Of a stretch of 64,000 bases of DNA, positions 38,721 through 45,742 are shown piece by piece. Below the pieces are notes generated by a model. That model was given only the letters and a program-made list of their open reading frames with translations, did no database searches and was not told the DNA's origin. Source of the DNA: Mangrovimonas spongiae. GTDB lineage: Bacteria > Bacteroidota > Bacteroidia > Flavobacteriales > Flavobacteriaceae. How positions within the stretch are numbered: position 1 is the first letter of the stretch; every line of letters starts with the position of its first letter. The stretch covers positions 1 through 64,000 of the forward strand of contig NZ_RWBG01000002.1 in NCBI RefSeq assembly GCF_003944795.1, given 5' to 3'. The position numbers and the translations under genes were made by a program.

Positions 38721-39676
38721 TCTAACACCTCAAATTCCTTAAACAGTCCTTTTGCCTTAGCATTAGGAACTTCAGAAATAAAAGCATACTTGCCAGGTTT
38801 TAAATCGGCATAAAAATAGCCTGTGCTGCCTTGGAAGGCATCATTAAAACCTCCTAAAAACGTAATGCCATTAGGTACAGGAGTTATAAACCCTTTTGGA
38901 TCGTACCAAACCATCCAAGACTCTAATTCATCTTTGTTAGCATAATCCTCTAGCTTTACTAGATGCACATCGGTTGAAGCAAAGTTTTCATGTAGTTTTT
39001 GACTTTCAACATTAACTTGAAAAATATGTTTTCCTGTACGAATATCAGGGTTAAAGTGAAAACCATCTTCTCTTATATTTATTGTATCTGTTGCTTGTGG
39101 TGCTACATTACCGCTAGTTGTTTCACTTACAAAAACCTGCTTAACCATCCCCATAGTAGAGTGAAATTTACCGTTAGGCATTTTTACATAACACTCCATA
39201 CTATATAAACCTGGTTCCAACGAAAGTGCCGTATATGTTTTACTTTTAGGTGCGATTAATCCTGAACCTCCGGTAGGAATACATTTACTAAACCACTCTG
39301 GTAATTTACCAAAAGCAGCAAACCCTTCTTCTGCTTTACCTGCGTTAATAAGGTCCATGCCCTCTTCAAAAACAGGATCTGCTTCTTTTTTAAAATTTTC
39401 TGCGGTTATGCCTTCTGGCATTTTTGACAACCTAAAAAAATGTGTTTCGTTTGCTCTGTTATCATATTTAAAGGTATTCCAACCCGAAGCAATGGTGTCT
39501 GGCATTATAAATTCCATACTTTTGGTCAAGATATCTATGGTATTAGTTGGTATTTTCACCGTTTCCTCTACCACTTTTGTCTCAGTAATAGACTCAGCTT
39601 TTTTATCACTTTTACAGCTTAAGAGCATTGTAAACAAGCTTACAAGACATAGGAAGTTTTTAAAAATATTTTTCAT
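38717..39676 (-). CDS. Lipoprotein with two tandem cupredoxin-like modules
   Basis: The 319-aa product has a lipobox LLSC with Cys21. The mature part shows two beta-sandwich-like halves: about 50-190, with GLYSMECYVKMPNGKFHSTMGM, and about 195-319, with PGKYAFISEVPNAKAKGLF. The first module has a Cys, His and Met (C-Y-V-K-M, then H-S-T-M) in an order like a copper site, while the second lacks Cys. I cannot name a family. It is convergent with ribB. Function is unknown; metal binding is a hypothesis. Confidence 0.7.
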   Translation of the reverse strand: MKNIFKNFLCLVSLFTMLLSCKSDKKAESITETKVVEETVKIPTNTIDILTKSMEFIMPDTIASGWNTFKYDNRANETHFFRLSKMPEGITAENFKKEADPVFEEGMDLINAGKAEEGFAAFGKLPEWFSKCIPTGGSGLIAPKSKTYTALSLEPGLYSMECYVKMPNGKFHSTMGMVKQVFVSETTSGNVAPQATDTINIREDGFHFNPDIRTGKHIFQVNVESQKLHENFASTDVHLVKLEDYANKDELESWMVWYDPKGFITPVPNGITFLGGFNDAFQGSTGYFYADLKPGKYAFISEVPNAKAKGLFKEFEVLD

Positions 39677-39805
39677 AAGTAATTGATTATTTGTTTGTTG
39701 TTAAGTTACTACAAAAAAATGAATTGACTATTTTCACATTATAGTCTATACATTATTTGTAACGTATATTTTATCTAGGTTAAAGGTTAATTCTTAAAAA
39801 AAATC

Positions 39806-40219
39806 TTAATTATTTGTATCTCGATAAAATAATTCTGCCGAATAGTCTGTACCATTAATGGATTGTTGGACAGTTATTGTATGATTTTGAAGATTAGTAA
39901 TTTTTAACCAAATTGTATTAGAAACCTGTCCAGTACCTTCAAGATTATCTATTCTTATTATTCTTGAATCCTCATCTTCAAACACCCAATTTCCAGTTCC
40001 AGTATATTCTGTACCTTGTACTATCTTCTTCTGTTGATATTCTCCATTTGAATGAAAATATATATCAGCTGCAAAATCATTTGAGTCGTACCACCACTTA
40101 TCTAAAAGAGATGGCGTTTCAGAAGGATTTTGAGCATCATCATCGCTACTACAACTTGTTACTAGAGTAAGTAGTAATATAAAAGTGCCTACTAATCTTA
40201 AATAATGACCATTTTTCAT
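39806..40219 (-). CDS. Lipocalin-like lipoprotein
   Basis: The 137-aa product has a lipobox VTSC (Cys23) and a short Asp/Ser linker. The remaining roughly 100 residues are beta-rich, with LLDKWWYDS opening and regular strands (IYFHSNGEYQQKKIV, TGTGNWVFEDEDSRIIRI). That is the pattern of the small lipocalin-like lipoproteins abundant in Flavobacteriia. No ligand can be named. It lies 11 bp after the T9SS gene at 40231 on the same strand and is probably co-transcribed with it. Confidence 0.75.
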   Translation of the reverse strand: MKNGHYLRLVGTFILLLTLVTSCSSDDDAQNPSETPSLLDKWWYDSNDFAADIYFHSNGEYQQKKIVQGTEYTGTGNWVFEDEDSRIIRIDNLEGTGQVSNTIWLKITNLQNHTITVQQSINGTDYSAELFYRDTNN

Positions 40220-40230
40220 AAGTTTTATGT

Positions 40231-40695
40231 TTATTTTATAATAATTCGTTTGGTAACTTGCTTGTCACCTATTGTTATTTTTAACAGATACATCCCTGAA
40301 CTTAAGTTGTTCACATCGATTTTATTTTTATTTTCTACAGAAAGTTCTAATTTCCCTAGTATGTTGTATAAGTCAAGCTTATCAACCTCTGTATTTGAAG
40401 TGACCGTTAAGGTTTCAGAAACTGGATTAGGGTAGACTTTTATACTACTCAAAACTACTTCTTGATCAACATCTAAGGTTTGATCCTCCTGAAGTGGATT
40501 GATAAACCCCTCAGACACTAAAATACTTCCTCCACTAACTTCCTGAATATCAACCTCGCCAATAGTGTATATTAATTCAATATTACCATTAAATACACTA
40601 GTACCACCACTGTCTATACTGAATTTTTCTATGGTTTGGGCGGTGCCTGAAAACCACAGTAGAGAGATTATTAAAAAACTGGTTGTTAATTTCAT
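40231..40695 (-). CDS. Small T9SS type A sorting-domain protein
   Basis: The 154-aa product has a signal peptide (1-19, ending GTAQ) and a mature region of only about 60 residues (SGGTSVFNGNIELIYTIGEVD and ILVSEGFINPLQ). It then has a type A C-terminal T9SS sorting domain (about 83-154) with VYPNPVSETLTV, LYNILGKL, and a conserved end SSGMYLLKITIGDKQVTKRI. Such proteins are exported and their C-terminal domain is removed or anchored at the cell surface. The passenger is tiny, so it may serve as a component rather than an enzyme. It follows REP-like sequence and precedes the lipocalin-like gene by 11 bp. Confidence 0.88.
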   Translation of the reverse strand: MKLTTSFLIISLLWFSGTAQTIEKFSIDSGGTSVFNGNIELIYTIGEVDIQEVSGGSILVSEGFINPLQEDQTLDVDQEVVLSSIKVYPNPVSETLTVTSNTEVDKLDLYNILGKLELSVENKNKIDVNNLSSGMYLLKITIGDKQVTKRIIIK

Positions 40696-40710
40696 ACTTG
40701 TTTTTTTATT

Positions 40711-40962
40711 ATGAGATTGCCACGTCGCTACACTCCTCGCAATGACAAAGTTCTTTTGGTTTTACTTCTCGATACATCCAGAGCTTTCTGCCGAAAGCCT
40801 GTACACTCGAAGTGACGGTAGAGCGAAAATTATTAATTGATTTCATTTTTGCTTTTTTAATTGAGAGTCCTCCTCGTCCCTACGCTCCCGATGTTTTTAT
40901 TTGGACATCAATGCTCGTAATGACGCAGCGTCACTGCGAGGACGTAGGACACGGTAGTCTCT
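40711..40962. repeat. GC-rich REP-like intergenic palindromes
   Basis: The gap between the T9SS gene and the S74 gene is GC-rich and palindromic. GATTGC (from 40715) and GCAATGAC (from 40739) bracket a stretch resembling the repeat family GTCATTGCGAG...GCAATC found in many bacterial genomes. A perfect hairpin GCTTTC-TGCC-GAAAGC lies at 40783-40798. A long imperfect inverted repeat spans 40863-40961 and contains the 13-bp palindrome TGACGC-A-GCGTCA (40921-40933). The last may also act as a terminator for the S74 gene. Confidence 0.75.
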
Positions 40963-40963
40963 T

Positions 40964-43585
40964 TTATTGTTGAGATTGCTTCGTTGCACTTGCCATGACG
41001 GCCTTATCGTTATGCTTGTTTTTTTCTAGAGCTTCTACTCTTTTTAGGAGAGCCTCTAAGACTTGGCTTTGCTCTGCACTAGCCGTTTCCTGATTTTGGA
41101 TGGTTTGGGCTTGCTGATCTATAATAGCTTGCTGCTCTTGTATAGCCTTAATAAGTACTGGTATAAGCTCCGTATAGCTAACACTTAAGGTTTTGTCTTT
41201 ATCTCCTGCCTCGTGTACTATCTCGTTGATGATAGGCTGTACTTCTTGAGCGATAAGTCCTAAGGTTTTACGGGTTTGCACTCCGCGGTTTTTCCAGTAG
41301 TATTGCTTGGGTGCCAGTTGTAGCACTTCCTCTAAACCATAGGGCAAGGTTTCTATATTACGTTTTAACCGGCGATCGCTACTATGCACTACGGCACCAC
41401 CAGCATACACATCGCCACCACTTTGCTGTAAATACAGCCCAGAAGCGATCCCATTGTTACGTGCCAAAATCTCGTTACTATCTATCACAATATTGTCTCC
41501 CGTAACATCTCCCAACACCACAAACCCTGAAGTATCTGCATAGGTTGCATCTGTTCCTCCTGTAATATGCAGCTTACTGACTGGATTGGATGTTGTGATG
41601 CCTACATTACCACTCTGAACTACAGTAAAGGCATTACTTCTAGCTGTGCTATTAGTTCCATTACCTATTTGAAAAAGAGAAGTGGTTGTAGCAGATTCAT
41701 TATTAAAGTAACCTACAACAGTAGAAGAGAAGTCATCTGCTATAGTATTATATCCTATAGCTGTTGAATGAGTTCCTGAAGCAAGTGTACCACTACCCAT
41801 CGCTGTTGAAGTTTCTCCTGAAGCAATTGTACCACTCCCCATTGCTGTGGAGGTTAGTCCAGATGCTTCAGTTTCGTTACCCATTGCTGTTGAACTTATT
41901 GATGAAGCTATTGTTAGCGTCCCCATTGCTGTTGAGCCCATTCCTGAAGCTATTGTTTGCGCTCCCAATGAGGTTGCATAAATGTTATTAGCTTCAACTT
42001 GATAACCTAATGCTACCGAATAATCTCCAGATGCTACCGATTCATAGCCTCCAGCAAAAGCATTAGACCCTGAAGCACCTGACAAAGCACCAAAAGCAAA
42101 ACTCGAAACACCTGATGCTATGGTATTAATACCTAATGCAACAGAATTGGATGCATTTGCTGTGTTGCCATATCCTGCCGCTAAAGAATAATTACCTGTA
42201 GCATAAGTTCCTCGTCCAAAAGCCATTGATGAGATTCCAATTGCTTGAGTACCCTCTCCAATTGCAACTGAACTCTCTCCTTCTGCATTACTAAAATATC
42301 CAGAAGCAAAAGATCTATATCCGTAAGCAGATGCCGTATCTCCTAAAGCAATGGAATTAGAACCACTGGCATTTGAACTTACACCTATTGCTGTCGAAAA
42401 GTTACCTGAAGCTTTTGTTAAATAACCCGAAGCAAAAGAATGTGCTCCAGTAGCACCACGCGTATCGTCTGATGACAAGCTTACACTTAAATCCACAGCA
42501 TTCAACCCAATGTCACCAAAATTATTAGGATTACTACCAATCAATCTCCAACCCGTTCCGTTACCTTCATCCAAAGCTTCTAGACCTGTTGGTGAAGTTC
42601 CAGTACCTCCACCAGAATAATTGGCATCTGCATATTCTTTGGTAATGAGAGCTTTTGGGTCGGTAATTTGTTCTATTTCAAAGCTTGGGGCGGTAACGGT
42701 ACCGTTTCTCAACACGGTTAATGCATTACTACGAATATCATTGGTACCATCAATAAATTTACCGTTTCCTACTTCAAACAAAGGATCGTTTTCTGAAGCT
42801 AGTAATGGATCACCACCACCAACATTAAATAGACCTATGGCAGTAGTATTTGGTGCTTCTGCTATCGTACTTTGTCCTAGAGCTATTGAAGTATGTCCTG
42901 AGGCAATTGTACCTGACCCCAAAGCCGTAGCTTGTGTGCCAGATGCCATTGTAATGATGCCCGAAGCAAATGAACCATGACCTGAAGCCGTTGTTTGATA
43001 CCCTAAAGCAACGGCATAATTACCAGTAGCGCCACGAGTTGTAGAACTCGCGGGACTGTAGCTTAAATCAACTGCTCGATCACCAATTGTGCCATAAAAA
43101 TCTGGATTTCTACCTATAAAGCGATAGCCATTCCCGCTGCCTTCGTTAACAATCTCCAGTCCTGTATCATTAGTGTTTTCAGCATATAAAGCAAAGGGTA
43201 CTGCTTTAAATTCCGTGGTTCCCATATCGGTAAGTCCAGAACCTGTATCTATTTGAACTTTTAAAAAGTGTGAACCAAAATAGCTTCCCCAATTAATGGT
43301 TTCATAAACATCTTCATAGCCAGCCTCAGGGTTTCCTTCACCAATATTAGCTATAACAATGCCATTGGCATCGGTAGTTACTGTATGAGTTTCTATATAA
43401 ACTGGATTCAAAAAACCTATTTCAGGACCTTCTAAAATTGAAAACTCAATGGTAATATTTTGGTTGGCAACTACATTACCCGAATCGTCCTTAATCAAGG
43501 CTTTATAGTTGATACCTTTTTGGGCTGTTGCTGTGCCCGCTAGCATAAAAAATAAAGCTACAAGCGGTAATATTTTTGATTTCAT
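40964..43585 (-). CDS. Secreted YadA-head-like repeat protein with C-terminal peptidase S74 chaperone domain
   Basis: The 873-aa product starts at ATG 43585 (MKSKILPLVALFFM); an upstream ATG at 43636 would displace the signal peptide by 17 residues. After the signal peptide (1-22) come a beta-rich domain (about 25-150) and two copies of a module with TRGATG and DLSxSxxS, followed by long runs of about 14-residue YadA-head repeats (pattern SxALGxxxxASGxxS). The C-terminus has the intramolecular chaperone SDRRLKRNIETLPYGLEEVL, a likely self-cleaving Ser-Lys domain, then a trimeric coiled coil (AIIDQQAQTIQNQE). It is probably a trimeric surface fibre. The last dozen residues look repeat-derived. 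Confidence 0.9.
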   Translation of the reverse strand: MKSKILPLVALFFMLAGTATAQKGINYKALIKDDSGNVVANQNITIEFSILEGPEIGFLNPVYIETHTVTTDANGIVIANIGEGNPEAGYEDVYETINWGSYFGSHFLKVQIDTGSGLTDMGTTEFKAVPFALYAENTNDTGLEIVNEGSGNGYRFIGRNPDFYGTIGDRAVDLSYSPASSTTRGATGNYAVALGYQTTASGHGSFASGIITMASGTQATALGSGTIASGHTSIALGQSTIAEAPNTTAIGLFNVGGGDPLLASENDPLFEVGNGKFIDGTNDIRSNALTVLRNGTVTAPSFEIEQITDPKALITKEYADANYSGGGTGTSPTGLEALDEGNGTGWRLIGSNPNNFGDIGLNAVDLSVSLSSDDTRGATGAHSFASGYLTKASGNFSTAIGVSSNASGSNSIALGDTASAYGYRSFASGYFSNAEGESSVAIGEGTQAIGISSMAFGRGTYATGNYSLAAGYGNTANASNSVALGINTIASGVSSFAFGALSGASGSNAFAGGYESVASGDYSVALGYQVEANNIYATSLGAQTIASGMGSTAMGTLTIASSISSTAMGNETEASGLTSTAMGSGTIASGETSTAMGSGTLASGTHSTAIGYNTIADDFSSTVVGYFNNESATTTSLFQIGNGTNSTARSNAFTVVQSGNVGITTSNPVSKLHITGGTDATYADTSGFVVLGDVTGDNIVIDSNEILARNNGIASGLYLQQSGGDVYAGGAVVHSSDRRLKRNIETLPYGLEEVLQLAPKQYYWKNRGVQTRKTLGLIAQEVQPIINEIVHEAGDKDKTLSVSYTELIPVLIKAIQEQQAIIDQQAQTIQNQETASAEQSQVLEALLKRVEALEKNKHNDKAVMASATKQSQQ

Positions 43586-43632
43586 GGTTCTTAATTTTAA
43601 TGGAAGCGATGGTCTAAAAAGGTCTAGCTTTG

Positions 43633-43712
43633 TCAATCTGAACTCGGTTTAGGTTCTAACTTGTAAAATCGTTTGATTGAGATTCTGAAACAAGTTCAGA
43701 ATGACAGACTTT
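43633..43712. repeat. Inverted REP-like pair upstream of the S74 gene
   Basis: TGTCAATCTGAACT (from about 43633) and the inverted copy AGTTCAGAATGACA (to about 43712) bracket this stretch. The latter belongs to the GTCATTCTGAACTTGTTTCAG sequence family I recall in many Flavobacteriia intergenic regions. It sits upstream of the S74 gene and downstream of the MopE-like gene, so it could be a terminator or mRNA stabiliser. Confidence 0.65.
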
Positions 43713-43745
43713 TTATGATTTTTTTAGACCACCTCTTCTTTTCTA

Positions 43746-45470
43746 TTATTTTGCTATAATTATTCGTTTTGTAACGGTGGCATGTTCACTTGTAATACAT
43801 ACAAAGTAGATCCCGTTTCTTTTTAATTGGTTTTGTAAATTCAATTCAACCTGTTGTGCGCTTGAAAAACTACTCCTGTAGACTTCCAGTCCGTAGGTGT
43901 TTTTAACACTTATAGTTACCGTTTCGTTACTACGTGACCAGTTCTTGAAAGCTAGGGTAAACATTCCGTTATTAGGGTTTGGATAAAGTGCTATAGCTTC
44001 TGTATCCATAGCTTGTCTTGCTTGGGTATTGCAGCCTCCTATGGTATCGCCATGATCCAAGTGACGTTGTAATTGGTTTTCCCTAACACACATTTCTATA
44101 GTATCGCCATTATTTTTATAGTGGCAAATAAGGGTTTCACCTACAGCACATGGGTTTGAGTTACACAGGTCGTTTGGATCGTTAGGACACACATCTAAAC
44201 AATCTGGAACGGTATCGCCATCAGAATCCAAGGTATCGTCTTGACCATTACATATATCGTTACAATCGGCCACGCCATCGCCATCAGAATCTTGGTCTCC
44301 TATACAAGGATCTATACAATCTGGAATACCATCGTTATCTACATCTACAGTATCATCTTCCCTATCGCACACATCATTACAATCGGCGATACCATCATTG
44401 TCTTTATCTCTATCTACAGTACCACAACCACAGTCTCCTGGCTCTGTTTTCTTTCTATCGTTAGGACAGCCATCTTGACAATCTGGTGTGCCATCGTTAT
44501 CACTATCCAAAATACAGTCGTTAGTATCTGGTGTGTCCGGATTACAATCGTCGTCTATACCATTACCCACTATTTCTGTGGCTCCCGGGTTTACACTAGC
44601 ATCTTGATCGTCGCAATCCTCTGATTGTAGATAACCGTCACCATCTAAGTCATCATCTGGAGTACTTGCATCACAATCGTCATCAATGCCGTTATAAGGT
44701 ATTTCTGTATTTCCTGTGTAAATAGCTGCATTGGTATCGTCGCAATCACCTTCATTTTCTGTTTGGCCATCACCATCGTTGTCTATATCCAAAGAGCTGT
44801 CTGGTGTGTTCGGATTACAATCATCATCTATACCATTGTCCACTATTTCTGTGGCTCCTGGGTTTACATCTGGGTTAGTATCATCGCAATCTCCTGCAAT
44901 TTCTACATACCTTCCTCCTGGATGGCTGCATTTATCTTCTGATACTAAATCTGGGTTTCCATAGCCATCTAAATCGGCATCCCAATAATAGGTTGTTGTT
45001 GGTAAACCTTCGTCTGTATTGCCATCGCAATTATTATCTTTACCATCACAAATTTCTGGAGCTCCTGGATAGATATTGGCGTCTTGATCGTCACAGTCAA
45101 TATCTGCTGTCACGCCATCGCCATCGTCATCAAGTGAACTACAGCTTGGTAAAAAAGAAGTATATAATTGACTACATTGTGTACCATCAAGTTCACCCCC
45201 TACATAAACAGTTACAATAGATTGTTGCGGTTGTCCACATATAGAAAAAGTATACAGCCCAGAAGAAAAAATTGGATGTGCTTGGCTGTCTCCATTTTCA
45301 TATTCAAAAACCAGAAACTGGTTTTGAATCCCTTCAGTATATGCTACAACAGTTACACACAAGTCATTGCTTTCGCAATAGGGAGTCACACTTATAATTT
45401 CACAAGCGCCTTGGGCATTGGAGTAAGCTACTGTAAACAGTAAACAATAAAGTAATAGTAATTTTTTCAT
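43746..45470 (-). CDS. T9SS-secreted MopE/thrombospondin-type-3 calcium-binding repeat protein
   Basis: The 574-aa product has a signal peptide (1-19, ending YSNAQG). After a short N-terminal domain (about 20-110) it is dominated by Asp-rich repeats: MopE-like metal-binding motifs (DCDDQDANIYPGAPEICDG, and DCDDTNPDVNPGATEI repeated several times) to about residue 315, then thrombospondin type 3 repeats (DSDNDGTPDCQDGCPND and similar) to about 430. A T9SS type A sorting domain ends it (ALYPNPNNGMFTL, then NGIYFVCITSEHATVTKRI). It should be a secreted, calcium-stabilised rod. Its start ATG overlaps the stop of a 45-aa frame (ATGA), so it is probably coupled to that frame. Confidence 0.92.
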   Translation of the reverse strand: MKKLLLLYCLLFTVAYSNAQGACEIISVTPYCESNDLCVTVVAYTEGIQNQFLVFEYENGDSQAHPIFSSGLYTFSICGQPQQSIVTVYVGGELDGTQCSQLYTSFLPSCSSLDDDGDGVTADIDCDDQDANIYPGAPEICDGKDNNCDGNTDEGLPTTTYYWDADLDGYGNPDLVSEDKCSHPGGRYVEIAGDCDDTNPDVNPGATEIVDNGIDDDCNPNTPDSSLDIDNDGDGQTENEGDCDDTNAAIYTGNTEIPYNGIDDDCDASTPDDDLDGDGYLQSEDCDDQDASVNPGATEIVGNGIDDDCNPDTPDTNDCILDSDNDGTPDCQDGCPNDRKKTEPGDCGCGTVDRDKDNDGIADCNDVCDREDDTVDVDNDGIPDCIDPCIGDQDSDGDGVADCNDICNGQDDTLDSDGDTVPDCLDVCPNDPNDLCNSNPCAVGETLICHYKNNGDTIEMCVRENQLQRHLDHGDTIGGCNTQARQAMDTEAIALYPNPNNGMFTLAFKNWSRSNETVTISVKNTYGLEVYRSSFSSAQQVELNLQNQLKRNGIYFVCITSEHATVTKRIIIAK

Positions 45471-45604
45471 GATTTAGAGATTTTAATTGATTTAATAGGC
45501 TTTTTATTTTGCATGATATTAATTGTATAATCACCACGTTTTAAATGATCTATATAGATAAAGATGTTCTTATCATCTTTGATTACTTTATTTTTTTTAA
45601 ACAT
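45467..45604 (-). CDS. 45-aa microprotein (cassette 1), translationally coupled to the MopE-like gene
   Basis: The frame starts at ATG 45604 and ends at TGA 45469-45467, sharing ATGA with the next gene. The product begins MFKKNKVIKDDKNIF and contains IDHLKRGDYTINI. It aligns without gaps to the 45-aa frame of cassette 2 (18 of 45 identical, including IDHLK at residues 18-22). The pattern resembles the last strands of a T9SS sorting domain (compare LSSGMYLLKITIG in the 40231 protein), but there is no signal peptide. The reading frame is in phase with the HTCS gene upstream. Real translation is inferred from the conserved length and coupling. Confidence 0.6.
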   Translation of the reverse strand: MFKKNKVIKDDKNIFIYIDHLKRGDYTINIMQNKKPIKSIKISKS

Positions 45605-45661
45605 GCTATTAAATACTTTCTCGTAGGAATTGTTACTAAGAATAGGGAGTCCTTGTGTATG

Positions 45662-45727
45662 TAAAGCTAGAGTGAGATAAGAAAACGTGGTATGACTTAT
45701 GTAACAAAACGTTACACTTATGTAACA
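45662..45727 (-). promoter_or_regulatory. Predicted HTCS-dependent operator/promoter, cassette 1
   Basis: On the plus strand ACTTATGTAACA occurs at 45695-45706 and again at 45716-45727, a direct repeat with period 21 bp (two helical turns); similarity extends with a few mismatches through 45713 and 45734. The HTCS stop codon lies 15 bp away. On the minus strand the box TAGCTTTA (45669-45662) begins exactly 25 bp after the repeat, matching TAnnTTTG except for the last base. Architecture is identical in cassette 2. A site bound by the AraC domain of the HTCS is the natural reading. Confidence 0.7.
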
Positions 45728-45742
45728 ATTCGTTGAAACACC

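Noticed and set aside
40964-43585. Prophage tail fibre interpretation of the S74 protein
   Set aside because: No other phage genes nearby; it has a signal peptide and lies among secreted-protein genes.
43633-43712. Inverted repeat pair as the ends of an insertion sequence
   Set aside because: The interval is about 80 bp, has no transposase and matches a dispersed intergenic repeat type.
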